The position numbers and the translations under genes were made by a program. From Variovorax boronicumulans NBRC 103145 (GTDB taxonomy: Bacteria; Pseudomonadota; Gammaproteobacteria; Burkholderiales; Burkholderiaceae_C): 64,000 nucleotides of DNA. The first letter of the stretch is position 1, and each line of letters begins with the position of its first letter. Shown piece after piece: positions 45,512-53,099 of the stretch. Below the pieces are notes generated by a model, which saw only the letters and a list, made by a program, of their open reading frames with translations, was not told the DNA's origin and ran no database searches. The stretch lies in NCBI RefSeq assembly GCF_001591345.1, contig NZ_BCUS01000018.1, positions 1 through 64,000 of the forward strand, read 5' to 3'.

Positions 45512-46750
45512 TCAGGCTCCCAGGTGTTCCTTGTGTTGAGCAAGATCGAGGCCCACCAGTTCGCTCTCGGGGTCGACGCGCAATCCGACCAGCACATGCA
45601 CCAGGAACAGCACGATGGCCGTGCCGGCCGCGCTGTAGATCGCCACGCTGGCGACCGCGATCGCCTGCGTCAGCACATTGCCCGCCGCGCCCGAGATGCG
45701 CGGGTCGGCGAACACGCCCGTGAGCAGCGCGCCCACGATGCCGCCGATGCCGTGCACGCCGAACACGTCGAGCGAGTCGTCCGCACCGAGCAGGTGCTTC
45801 AGGCCCGTGGCGCCCCAGTAGCAGGCCAGCCCGGCGATGGCGCCGATGGCCAGCGCCGACAGCGGCGTGACGAAGCCGGCCGCCGGCGTGATCGCCACCA
45901 GCCCCGCCACGAGGCCGGAGCACAGGCCCAAGAGCGACGGGCTGCGGCGCACGATCCATTCGCCGATCATCCAGCTCATGGCGCCGGCCGCCGCCGCGAT
46001 GTGCGTCACCAGCATCGCCAGGCCCGCGCGCCCGTCGGCCGCCACCGCCGAGCCCGCATTGAAGCCGAACCAGCCCACCCACAGCAGGCCCGCACCCGTC
46101 ATGGTGAGCGCCAGGCTGTAGGGCTCGAAGGCCTCGCGCCCGTAGCCCCGGCGCGGCCCGAGCGCATAGGCGCACACCAGCCCCGCGATGCCCGCGTTGA
46201 CGTGCACCACCGAGCCGCCCGCGAAGTCGAGCGCACCCATCTGCGCGAGCCAGCCGCCCGGCTCCCACACCCAGTGCGCGACCGGCGCGTACACGAGCAC
46301 GCTCCACAGCAGCGCGAACCACAGCAGCGCCGAGAAGCGCATGCGCTCGACAAAAGCGCCGAGCACCAGCGCGGTGGTGATGATCGCGAAGCTCAGCTGG
46401 AACATGGCGTAGACCGATTCCGGCACGTTCGGCGCCACGTGGCTCACGGCCACCTGGCCGGCCTCCTTCAGGTACTCGAAGCCCGAGAAGCCGATGCGCG
46501 AGAGCTTGCCCAGCCAGGGCCAGCCGGGCGTGAAGGCCAGCGAGTAGCCGAGCGCGAACCAGGTCAGCGAGACCACGGCGGCGATCGCCACCACCCCGGC
46601 CATGGTGGCCAGCACGTTCTTGCGTCGCACCATGCCGGCATAGAAGAGCGCGATGCCGGGCAGCGTCATCAGCAGCACCAGCGCGGTCGAGGTCATCATC
46701 CAGGCGGTGTCGGCCGCGTTCAGGGAGGCTTGGGGTGCCAGCAGGGCCAT
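45512..46750 (-). CDS. amtB: Ammonium transporter
   Basis: A 412-residue Amt channel with 11 hydrophobic segments. The twin pore histidines are in GGSVVHVNAGIAG and DVFGVHGIGGIVG. The phenylalanine gate region and the WWGWFGFNAGSA-like motif (LLWVGWFGFNAGSA) are present. It imports ammonium under nitrogen limitation. No glnK gene is adjacent, unlike the common glnK-amtB order. Regulation by nitrogen is supported by a sigma-54 promoter and paired NtrC-like sites upstream. Confidence 0.93.
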   Translation of the reverse strand: MALLAPQASLNAADTAWMMTSTALVLLMTLPGIALFYAGMVRRKNVLATMAGVVAIAAVVSLTWFALGYSLAFTPGWPWLGKLSRIGFSGFEYLKEAGQVAVSHVAPNVPESVYAMFQLSFAIITTALVLGAFVERMRFSALLWFALLWSVLVYAPVAHWVWEPGGWLAQMGALDFAGGSVVHVNAGIAGLVCAYALGPRRGYGREAFEPYSLALTMTGAGLLWVGWFGFNAGSAVAADGRAGLAMLVTHIAAAAGAMSWMIGEWIVRRSPSLLGLCSGLVAGLVAITPAAGFVTPLSALAIGAIAGLACYWGATGLKHLLGADDSLDVFGVHGIGGIVGALLTGVFADPRISGAAGNVLTQAIAVASVAIYSAAGTAIVLFLVHVLVGLRVDPESELVGLDLAQHKEHLGA

Positions 46751-46788
46751 GACCGTTTCTTCTTGGAGTGGTGGACAAGAGGCCTGTG

Positions 46789-46804
46789 TGCACGAGTCAT
46801 GCCA
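46789..46804 (-). promoter_or_regulatory. Sigma-54 (-24/-12) promoter of amtB
   Basis: The minus strand reads TGGCATGACTCGTGCA, matching the sigma-54 consensus TGGCAC-N5-TTGCA with the invariant GG and GC ten bases apart. Transcription would start near 46779, about 29 bp upstream of the amtB start codon. Confidence 0.75.
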
Positions 46805-46877
46805 TCTTGTTAACTGACTGAAACACTTTGGTTTCCCAACCGAAGGGTCGAAGTAACACGAAGCGGGTAATTCCTAA

Positions 46878-46913
46878 TGCACCGGGCGGGTGCGCGCTTG
46901 CACAATCTGCGCA
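46878..46913. promoter_or_regulatory. Tandem NtrC-like binding sites
   Basis: TGCACC-N5-GGTGCG (46878-46894) matches the NtrC consensus TGCACC-N5-GGTGCA with one mismatch. A weaker dyad TGCAC-N5-GCGCA (46899-46913) lies 20 bp away, two helical turns. Both are about 75-110 bp upstream of the sigma-54 promoter, a usual enhancer distance. Confidence 0.65.
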
Positions 46914-46920
46914 CTCGCGA

Positions 46921-47051
46921 CGGGCCCTGCTCGTACTGCCGAGGGTCCGAGGAGACAAGCTTCCGATCGATCAACAAGAACATTCTTCAAAGGCTCCGTA
47001 CGAGATGCCTGTCTGATATTTGAAAAGCGCCGCTGGTCGGCGCTTTTTTTT
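46921..47051 (+). ncRNA. Candidate non-coding RNA ending in intrinsic terminator
   Basis: Between the divergent amtB and TauE-type genes the plus strand carries about 130 nt with internal pairing and a strong terminator that belongs to neither gene. Pairings seen: GGGCCCT with AGGGTCC as a local hairpin, and CTCGTAC with a later GTACGAG as an alternative long-range pair. No credible ORF is present. The 5' end is not defined, and I could not match it to 6S, SRP or tmRNA. Confidence 0.45.
47023..47051 (+). terminator. Intrinsic terminator of the orphan transcript
   Basis: An 8-bp stem AAGCGCCG / CGGCGCTT with a CTGGT loop runs into an eight-T tract on the plus strand, 118 bp before the next gene start. 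Confidence 0.85.
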
Positions 47052-47128
47052 GCCTGTTCGCAGCGCGAATGCGGGCGCATTCCTCCAAGCCAAACAAGCC
47101 TCCTGGCCAGCCGGTACCGGCCACCACA

Positions 47129-47145
47129 GCTATCGTTTCGATAGC
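47129..47145. repeat. Short perfect palindrome upstream of TauE-type gene
   Basis: GCTATCG-TTT-CGATAGC is a perfect dyad 24 bp upstream of the permease start. It may be an operator. Similar GCTAT...ATAGC palindromes are, as I recall, frequent in Comamonadaceae intergenic regions. Confidence 0.45.
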
Positions 47146-47169
47146 GATTCCGGTGAGACAATCGCCCGC

Positions 47170-47928
47170 ATGGAAATGCTGGTGGTCACGGGCGCCTCAC
47201 TGCTCGCGGGTTTTATCGATGCGATCGTGGGCGGCGGCGGGTTGATCCTGGTGCCGGCCCTCTTTGCGGTGTTTCCGGGCGCGCCGCCCGCCACGCTGCT
47301 GGGCACCAACAAGAGCGCGTCGATCTGGGGCACCGCGGCCTCGGCGGCCCAGTTCAGCCAGCGGGTGCAGATGCGCTGGGGCGCGATGTGGCCGGCCGCG
47401 CTGCTGGGTTTCGGCGGCTCGATGCTCGGCGCCTGGACCGTCACGGTCTTCCCGGGCGACTTCCTGCGCCGGGCGCTGCCGGTCATCCTGCTGGGCGTGC
47501 TGGTCTACACGCTGGCGCGCAAGGACATGGGCCGGCTGCACGCACCGCGCTTCAGCGGCCGCGCCGAGACGCTGGCGGCCAGCACCATCGGCCTGACCAT
47601 CGGTTTCTACGACGGCTTCTTCGGACCGGGCACGGGCAGCTTCCTGGTGTTTTTGTTCGTGCGCTGGATGGGCTACGACTTCCTCAACGCCTCGGCCTCG
47701 GCCAAGGTCATCAACACCCTGACCAACGCCGCCGCGCTGATCCTGCTGGCCGCCAAGGGCCACGTCTGGTGGCACTACGGGCTGGTGATGGCGGTGGCCA
47801 ACGTGGCCGGCAGCCTGGTCGGCACGCGCGTGGCGCTGAAGCACGGGGCGGGGTTCGTGCGGATCGTGTTCATCGTGGTGGTGAGTGCGCTGATCCTGAA
47901 GACGGCTTACGACGCGTTCTTCAAGTGA
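47170..47928 (+). CDS. TauE/SafE (TSUP) family membrane permease
   Basis: A 252-residue membrane protein of about eight segments with the TSUP pattern: GFIDAIVGGGGLILVPAL at the N-terminus and the repeat GFYDGFFGPGTGSFLVFLF in the second half. Family members are exporters or importers of sulfite, sulfonates or other small anions. Direction and substrate here are unknown. The start ATG 47170 (MEMLVVTGASLL) is chosen by the family N-terminus; the frame is open upstream into the terminator. It converges with tctA. Confidence 0.9.
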   Translation: MEMLVVTGASLLAGFIDAIVGGGGLILVPALFAVFPGAPPATLLGTNKSASIWGTAASAAQFSQRVQMRWGAMWPAALLGFGGSMLGAWTVTVFPGDFLRRALPVILLGVLVYTLARKDMGRLHAPRFSGRAETLAASTIGLTIGFYDGFFGPGTGSFLVFLFVRWMGYDFLNASASAKVINTLTNAAALILLAAKGHVWWHYGLVMAVANVAGSLVGTRVALKHGAGFVRIVFIVVVSALILKTAYDAFFK

Positions 47929-47977
47929 TCGTCGGGCCGTGCGGTCGTTGATCGGCCGCAAGTGCAGGGCGTGCCCT

Positions 47978-48075
47978 CGTGCGCAGGGCACTGGGTGCTC
48001 CCCGCAGCGAAATCAAGGGGGAGGCCGCAGGCCGGAGGACATTCGCGGAGGGGAGTACCCGGTGTCCTGTGCACG
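47978..48075. repeat. Long structured inverted repeat
   Basis: Two 26-nt arms (47978-48003 and 48050-48075) pair without a gap. Four positions differ from Watson-Crick and all are G-U when read as plus-strand RNA. A 3x3 internal loop and a second stem (GCGAA / TTCGC) continue inward, with GGCC-GCA-GGCC in the loop. It sits in the 3' region of the TauE-type gene and looks like a mobile or dispersed palindromic element. Confidence 0.6.
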
Positions 48076-48103
48076 CGCCCCGAACGCACGCATCCGCAAA
48101 AAC

Positions 48104-48130
48104 AAAAAAGCCCCACACGGGGGCTTTCTT
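48104..48130 (-). terminator. Intrinsic terminator of tctBA
   Basis: AAAGCCCC / GGGGCTTT with a 5-nt loop. On the minus strand the stem is followed by six T in a row, 24 bp after the tctA stop. The plus-strand side (TTTCTT) is weaker, so it may work both ways. Confidence 0.8.
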
Positions 48131-48153
48131 GCAACTGAGCGAAAAAGAAACCG

Positions 48154-49665
48154 TCAGTCCTCGACAAATGCCTCTTCGCGCTTCGCCTTGATCGCCGGCA
48201 GCAGCACGATGGCCAGCAGCAGCGCCGCAGCGATCAGCAGACCGGCCGACAGCGGCCGCGTCACGAACACGCTCCACGCGCCGCGCGACAGCAGCAGCGC
48301 GCGCCGCAGGTTCTCTTCCATCATCGGCCCGAGGATGAAGCCCAGCAGCAGCGGGGCCGGCTCGGTGCGCAGCTTCAGGAACAGGTAGCCGATGAAGCCG
48401 AAGATCGCCACCATCCACACGTCGAAGGTGTTGTTGTTGGTCGAGTACACGCCGATCGCGCAGAACAGCACGATGGCGGGGAACAGGAACTTGTAGGGCA
48501 CCGTCAGCAGCTTGATCCACATGCCGATCAGCGGCAGGTTCAGGATGATCAGCATCGCGTTGCCGATCCACATCGAGGCGATCAGGCCCCAGAAGAGCTC
48601 CGGGTTGCTGGTCATCACCTGCGGGCCGGGCTGGATGTTGTGGATCGTCATCGCGCCCACCATCAGCGCCATCACGGCGTTGGGCGGAATGCCCAGCGTC
48701 AAGAGCGGAATGAAGGAGGTCTGCGCGCCGGCGTTGTTGGCCGACTCGGGCGAGGCCACGCCGCGGATGTTGCCCTTGCCGAAGGGCACTTCGCCGGGGC
48801 GCATCTTGATCTTCTTCTCCAGCGCGTAGGCCGCGAAGGCCGCCAGCAGCGCGCCGCCGCCCGGCAGGATGCCCAGCGCCGAACCCAGCGCCGTGCCGCG
48901 CAGCACGGCCGGCGTCATGCGCTTGAAGTCGTCCTTGGTGGGCCACAGGCCCTTGACCTTGTGCGTGAACACCTCGCGCTCGTCGTCGGGCTGCGAGAGG
49001 TTGCCGATGATTTCGCCGTAGCCGAACACGCCCATGGCGATCACCACGAAGCCGATGCCGTCGGTGAGCTCGGGAATGTCGAAGCTGAAGCGCGCGACGC
49101 CCGAATTCACGTCGGTGCCCACGATGCCCAGCAGCAGGCCCAGCACGATCATCGCCACCGCCTTGAGCAGCGAGCCCGAGGCCAGCACCACGGCGCCGAT
49201 CAGGCCCAGCACCATCAGCGAGAAGTACTCCGCAGGGCCGAACTTGAAGGCCAACTCGGTCAGCGGGGGCGCGAAGGCGGCCAGGATCAGCGTGCCGACG
49301 CAGCCCGCGAAGAACGAGCCCAGGCCCGCCGCGGCCAGCGCAGGGCCTGCGCGGCCCTGCCTTGCCATCTGGTAGCCGTCGATGCAGGTGACCACCGAGG
49401 ACGACTCCCCGGGCAGGTTCACCAGGATGGCCGTGGTCGAGCCGCCGTACTGGGCGCCGTAGTAGATGCCGGCCAGCATGATCAGCGCCGACACGGGCGG
49501 CAGCGCGTAGGTGGCGGGCAGCAGCATCGCGATGGTCGCGACGGGGCCGATGCCCGGCAGCACGCCGATCAGCGTGCCCAGGATGCAACCGACCAGGCAG
49601 TACAGCAGGTTGGTGAAAGTGAAGGCGACGCCGAAGCCGGTCGCCAGGTTGTGGAACAGTTCCAT
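48154..49665 (-). CDS. tctA: Tripartite tricarboxylate transporter large membrane subunit
   Basis: A 503-residue TctA with 10-12 hydrophobic segments. Family motifs: GTLIGVLPGIGPVATIAMLL, GIYYGAQYGGSTTAILVNLP, LGSALGILPGGGALLAAFAA and the later TLGIPPNAVMALMVGAM. It forms the main transport channel with TctB. The start ATG 49665 follows from the family N-terminus MELFHNLATGF. It is 13 bp behind tctB. No Bug/TctC receptor gene is adjacent. Confidence 0.95.
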   Translation of the reverse strand: MELFHNLATGFGVAFTFTNLLYCLVGCILGTLIGVLPGIGPVATIAMLLPATYALPPVSALIMLAGIYYGAQYGGSTTAILVNLPGESSSVVTCIDGYQMARQGRAGPALAAAGLGSFFAGCVGTLILAAFAPPLTELAFKFGPAEYFSLMVLGLIGAVVLASGSLLKAVAMIVLGLLLGIVGTDVNSGVARFSFDIPELTDGIGFVVIAMGVFGYGEIIGNLSQPDDEREVFTHKVKGLWPTKDDFKRMTPAVLRGTALGSALGILPGGGALLAAFAAYALEKKIKMRPGEVPFGKGNIRGVASPESANNAGAQTSFIPLLTLGIPPNAVMALMVGAMTIHNIQPGPQVMTSNPELFWGLIASMWIGNAMLIILNLPLIGMWIKLLTVPYKFLFPAIVLFCAIGVYSTNNNTFDVWMVAIFGFIGYLFLKLRTEPAPLLLGFILGPMMEENLRRALLLSRGAWSVFVTRPLSAGLLIAAALLLAIVLLPAIKAKREEAFVED

Positions 49666-49678
49666 GGCGGTGTGCTCC

Positions 49679-50167
49679 TCAACCCGAAATGAACGTGGGC
49701 CAGACCTGGATCTGCAGCTTGAGCGCCCAGATGAAGGCCACATAGCTGCCGGCTGCCAGGATGGTCGCCAGCACCAGCACGTCGCGCAGCTTGAAGTGCT
49801 CGCCCGCCATGCTCGAGATGATGGTCAGCGCGTAGATCGCGATGATCATGCCCATCGCCGGCAGCCCGACGCTGGGCAGGCCGCCCAGCAGCACGCCGAA
49901 GGCCAGGTTGGCGCCGAGCACGAAGGCCAGCGGCTTCCAGGCCCATTTGCCGATCTTGTCGCCGTCGGCGCTCTCGACCACCATGGCCTGGAACATGATC
50001 AGCGCGCCCAGCAGCGCGAGCAGGATGCCCAGCATCAGCGGAAAGTACCCCGGCCCCATGCGGGCGCCGTCTCCGATGGTGTAGGTGGTGGCGCCGATGG
50101 CGAACGCGCCACCGACGGCGGCGAACATGACTCCTGAGAAGAAGTCCGCCTGTCTCTTGATTTTCAT
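49679..50167 (-). CDS. tctB: Tripartite tricarboxylate transporter small membrane subunit
   Basis: A 162-residue TctB with four hydrophobic segments, beginning MKIKRQADFFSGVMFAAVGG and with the GARMGPGYFPLMLGILLALLG block usual for the family. It is first of tctB-tctA. The start ATG 50167 leaves about 310 bp to the next gene, a gap that holds a repeat and a terminator. Confidence 0.92.
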   Translation of the reverse strand: MKIKRQADFFSGVMFAAVGGAFAIGATTYTIGDGARMGPGYFPLMLGILLALLGALIMFQAMVVESADGDKIGKWAWKPLAFVLGANLAFGVLLGGLPSVGLPAMGMIIAIYALTIISSMAGEHFKLRDVLVLATILAAGSYVAFIWALKLQIQVWPTFISG

Positions 50168-50261
50168 TGTCTCGACCCTCTGTTTTCGAAGGGACGAGGG
50201 TCGTCGCCAGCGGCTGACCGTCGGCTGACCAGCGCGGTACGGACAAATGCTTACAGGGAAA

Positions 50262-50392
50262 GTACGGGCTCTCCCCCAGGCTTCGCGCACTTCGTGTCGC
50301 TACGCCAACCCCCTCCGGGGGCAACACCAGCGGCCCGGCAGAGCCGGTTCCACGGTGTTCCTCGAAGGGGCAGGGACCGGGGCCGGGTTGTG
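50262..50392. repeat. GC-rich intergenic repeat, second copy type
   Basis: CTTCGCGCACTTCGTG-like sequence is followed by CCCCC-TCC-GGGGG (50309-50321), then AACACC ... GGTGTT (50323-50328 / 50354-50359) enclosing CCGGC-AGA-GCCGG (50335-50347). The order and the stem-loops echo the element at 19676-19765. Confidence 0.5.
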
Positions 50393-50408
50393 GGGTGGGC
50401 CGGAAACG

Positions 50409-50433
50409 AAAAAAGCTCCCGAAGGAGCTTTTT
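50409..50433 (-). terminator. Intrinsic terminator of the RNA-binding protein gene
   Basis: A 10-bp stem AAAAAGCTCC / GGAGCTTTTT with a CGAA tetraloop. The A tract on the plus strand gives six T on the minus strand, so it ends the RNA-binding protein mRNA 46 bp past its stop. The symmetric T tract means it can also work on the other strand. Confidence 0.85.
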
Positions 50434-50478
50434 ATTCATTCAGAGCGCCGAGGCGCTCATGAGTGTGTGGGGGAGGGC

Positions 50479-50889
50479 TTAGTAGCCGCCGCGGCCACCG
50501 CCGCCGCCGCCGTAACCACCGCCGCCACCGCTACGGCCGCCACCGCCGCCGCCGTAACCGCCGCCGCCGCCGCCACCACCGTAGCCGCCGCCGCCACCAC
50601 CGCCGTAGCCGCCACCACCGCCGGTGCGGGGGGGACGTGCTTCCATCGGACGGGCTTCGTTCACCGTCAGGGCGCGGCCCTGCAGCGATGCGCCGTTCAT
50701 GCCTTCGACAGCTGCGAGTGCTTCAGCGTCCGTGCCCATTTCGACGAAGCCGAAGCCCTTCGAACGGCCGGTGTCACGTTCCATCATGACCTTGGCGCTG
50801 ACGATCGAGCCGAACTCGCCGAAAGCCTGTTCCAGGTCGTTGTCACGCACGGAGTAGGCGAGGTTGCCCACGTAAAGTTTCTTGCCCAT
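50479..50889 (-). CDS. Glycine-rich RRM RNA-binding protein
   Basis: A 136-residue protein with one RNA recognition motif (1-80): RNP2 LYVGNL at 5-10 and RNP1 KGFGFVEM at 44-51. The last 50 residues are a Gly/Tyr tail of repeated GGYGGGG-type units. Such proteins are cold- or stress-inducible RNA chaperones in cyanobacteria and proteobacteria. The long leader holds a hairpin that contains the Shine-Dalgarno, which points to post-transcriptional control. It has its own terminator. Confidence 0.92.
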   Translation of the reverse strand: MGKKLYVGNLAYSVRDNDLEQAFGEFGSIVSAKVMMERDTGRSKGFGFVEMGTDAEALAAVEGMNGASLQGRALTVNEARPMEARPPRTGGGGGYGGGGGGGYGGGGGGGGYGGGGGGRSGGGGGYGGGGGGRGGY

Positions 50890-50892
50890 GGA

Positions 50893-50937
50893 GGGACTCC
50901 TAATTCAAACCAAAAAAACACAAAGCGATGGAGTCCC
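50893..50937 (-). promoter_or_regulatory. Hairpin sequestering the ribosome binding site
   Basis: In the mRNA, GGGACTCC (50937-50930) pairs exactly with GGAGTCCC (50900-50893). The second arm contains most of the AGGAG Shine-Dalgarno, 7 nt before the start codon. The loop is 29 nt and has a U7 run. Folding would hide the ribosome binding site, as in thermosensor or autoregulated leaders. Confidence 0.6.
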
Positions 50938-51071
50938 AGAATCACAACAAACTAATGCGCTGTGGCGCGAAACTGACCGATCACCAAATTACGTGCACGG
51001 GAGCCAAGGCTCGCAGACACGTGAGCCGGATTATCCGGCCCGATTTCCGAAAAAAGGGGGGAAATCTTGTG

Positions 51072-51308
51072 TTATCGAGAAACATTCCGACCCGACGGGC
51101 GGTTTCGCAACGGTTTCAGGAGGTCGGACAGGCCGTTGTGGTCTATTTCATGCATCAAAGCGAGCAGCCGGCCAATTTCTCCCGCGGGAAAACCCTCGCG
51201 CGCAAACCAGGTCAGGTAATTTCCGGGCAAATCGGCAATCAGCGTGCCCTTGTGCTTGCCAAAAGGCATTTCGAGCGTCACCAGGCGCTGCAGGTCTTCG
51301 GGGTTCAT
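51072..51308 (-). CDS. DUF3820 protein
   Basis: A 78-residue protein with the DUF3820 pattern MPFGKHKGTLIADLPGNYLT followed by WFAREGFPAGEIGRLL. The family is sometimes labelled 'quorum-sensing-regulated virulence factor', but its biochemistry is unknown. It lies 7 bp after the SUI1-type gene on the same strand. The 182 bp downstream belong to the leader of the RNA-binding protein gene. Confidence 0.8.
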   Translation of the reverse strand: MNPEDLQRLVTLEMPFGKHKGTLIADLPGNYLTWFAREGFPAGEIGRLLALMHEIDHNGLSDLLKPLRNRPSGRNVSR

Positions 51309-51315
51309 GCGTGCC

Positions 51316-51696
51316 TCAGCCGCCTGCGCGCTTGACCGTGTGGCCCTGCTTCACGAGGGCGGCGATCACCACCTCGCGGTGATCGCCCTGGATCTCCACG
51401 GTGCCGTCCTTCACCGTGCCGCCGGTGCCGCAGGCCGCTTTCAGCTGCTTGCCCACGGCCGCCAGCGCCGCAGCGTCGAGCGGCAGGCCCTTGACCACGG
51501 TCACGCCCTTGCCCTTTCGGCCCTTGGTCTCGTGCGATACGCGGACAATGCCGTCCGTGGCCGCCGTGCGGGCCTTCGCGAGTTCCTTGCAGCGGCATTG
51601 CGCCATCGGGGCGCCGCAGTCGGGGCACATGCGCCCGCCCGCCTCGGTGGAGTACACCAGCGTGCTGCCGGTGCGGCTGTTCTTCATCGTTCCCAT
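51316..51696 (-). CDS. SUI1/YciH-family translation factor-like protein
   Basis: A 126-residue protein. An N-terminal four-cysteine knuckle (C24, C27, C34, C36 in CPDCGAPMAQCRC) precedes a SUI1/eIF1-like domain with KGRKGKGVTVVKGLPLD and LKAACGTGGTVKDGTVEIQG. YciH-type proteins influence start-site choice in translation, mainly under stress. The start is ATG 51696 or, three codons later, ATG 51687. It is divergent from the DEAD-box helicase with a 48-bp gap, so the two may be coregulated. Confidence 0.88.
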   Translation of the reverse strand: MGTMKNSRTGSTLVYSTEAGGRMCPDCGAPMAQCRCKELAKARTAATDGIVRVSHETKGRKGKGVTVVKGLPLDAAALAAVGKQLKAACGTGGTVKDGTVEIQGDHREVVIAALVKQGHTVKRAGG

Positions 51697-51744
51697 TCGA
51701 TCCGTCTTTCTTTCGATCTCTCTCTTTTTCCCGGTGCCCGTTCC

Positions 51745-53022
51745 ATGCCATTCGATACCCTGGGCCTGACCCCCGCGCTCGCGCAAGCGGCCGCCGCGAG
51801 CGGCTTTGCCGCGCCGACCGCCATCCAGGCGGCGGCCATCCCTGCCATTTTGCAGGGCCGCGACCTGCGGGGCTCGGCACAGACCGGCTCCGGCAAGACG
51901 GCCGCATTTTCCCTGCCGCTGTTGCAGCGCCTGGCCGCCGAGCCCGCCGCGTCGGCGTCGCGCCGGCTGCGCGCGCTGGTGCTCGTGCCCACGCGCGAAC
52001 TCGCGGCCCAGGTGGGCGAGACGCTGGAAGACTTCGCACGGCACCTGCCCGAGCGCCTGAAGATCGTCGTCGCGGTCGGCGGTGTCTCGATCAACCCGCA
52101 GATGATGCGGCTGCGCGGCGGCGCCGACATCGTGGTCGCCACGCCCGGCCGGCTGCTCGACCTGGTCGAACACAACGCGCTCGCGCTCGACGCCGTGTCG
52201 ACGCTCGTGCTCGACGAGGCCGACCGCCTGTTCGACCTGGGCTTTGCCGAGGAGCTGCAGCGCATCCTGGCGCTGCTGCCGGCGCGGCGCCAGAACCTGC
52301 TCTTCTCGGCCACCTTCCCGATCGCCATCCAGGCGCTGGCCGACGACATGCTGCACGACCCGGCCCTGGTCGACGTGCAGGGCGAGCCCGGCACCCGGCC
52401 CGACATCGTGCAGCGCGCCATCGAGGTCGACGCCGCCCGCCGCACCCAGTTGCTGCGCCAGCTGCTGAAGGACAACGAGGGCACCTGGGACCGCGTGCTG
52501 GTGTTCGTTGCCACGCAGCACGCCGCGCAGACCGTGGCCGAGAAGCTGTACCGCAACGGCATCTACGCCGTGCCCTTCCACGGCGACATCGCGCAGGGCA
52601 CGCGCCGCGACATCCTGGCGCAGTTCAAGCAGAGCCGCTGGGACGTGGTGATCGCCACCGACCTGGCGGCGCGCGGCCTGGACATCGCGCAGCTGCCCGT
52701 GGTCATCAACTACGACCTGCCGCGTTCGCCGACCGACTACATCCACCGCATCGGCCGCACCGGCCGCGCGGGCGCGAGCGGGCTGGCGATCAGCTTCGTG
52801 AGCCCCGCCACCGAGGCGCACTTCCGCCTGATCGAGAAGCGCCAGGGCCAGCGCGTGCCGCGCGAGCGCATCGCGGGCTTCGAGCCGACCGAGACGGCGC
52901 CGGTGGTGGTCGACACCTCGGGCAACGGCGGCATCAAGGGCGCGCGACCGAGCAAGAAGGACAAGCTGCGCGCGGCGGCCGCGCTGGCCGCACAGGCAGG
53001 CGGTGGGGAAGACGCGGACTGA
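51745..53022 (+). CDS. DEAD-box RNA helicase (RhlE-like)
   Basis: A 425-residue ATP-dependent RNA helicase. All core motifs are present: Q motif near GFAAPTAIQ, AQTGSGKT (I), VPTRELA (Ia), VLDEADRLFD (II), LLFSATFP (III), ATDLAARGLDI (V) and HRIGRTGRAG (VI). The C-terminal extension is short and basic (ARPSKKDKLRAAAALA). It resembles RhlE-type helicases acting in ribosome assembly or mRNA decay. The start ATG 51745 matches the family N-terminus MPFDTLGL; the longer open frame overlaps SUI1. Confidence 0.93.
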   Translation: MPFDTLGLTPALAQAAAASGFAAPTAIQAAAIPAILQGRDLRGSAQTGSGKTAAFSLPLLQRLAAEPAASASRRLRALVLVPTRELAAQVGETLEDFARHLPERLKIVVAVGGVSINPQMMRLRGGADIVVATPGRLLDLVEHNALALDAVSTLVLDEADRLFDLGFAEELQRILALLPARRQNLLFSATFPIAIQALADDMLHDPALVDVQGEPGTRPDIVQRAIEVDAARRTQLLRQLLKDNEGTWDRVLVFVATQHAAQTVAEKLYRNGIYAVPFHGDIAQGTRRDILAQFKQSRWDVVIATDLAARGLDIAQLPVVINYDLPRSPTDYIHRIGRTGRAGASGLAISFVSPATEAHFRLIEKRQGQRVPRERIAGFEPTETAPVVVDTSGNGGIKGARPSKKDKLRAAAALAAQAGGGEDAD

Positions 53023-53099
53023 CGCACGTCAGGCGTCAGCCGGCATGAAAGGAGGCCGGCGGGTGCTTCGAACGGTTTTCCGCTCTTGTGCGTTGCGCG

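Noticed and set aside
46921-47051. 6S RNA, SRP RNA or tmRNA in the orphan region
   Set aside because: The SRP core motif is absent, no tRNA-like end is seen and I could not build the 6S closing stem. Left as an unassigned candidate RNA.
46890-47144. An 84-residue plus-strand ORF over the orphan terminator
   Set aside because: It runs through the NtrC-like site and the terminator hairpin and shows no protein-like composition.
50470-50635. Tandem GGC/CGC-rich repeat read as a CRISPR-like or satellite array
   Set aside because: It is the coding sequence of the glycine-rich tail of the RNA-binding protein, with no spacers.
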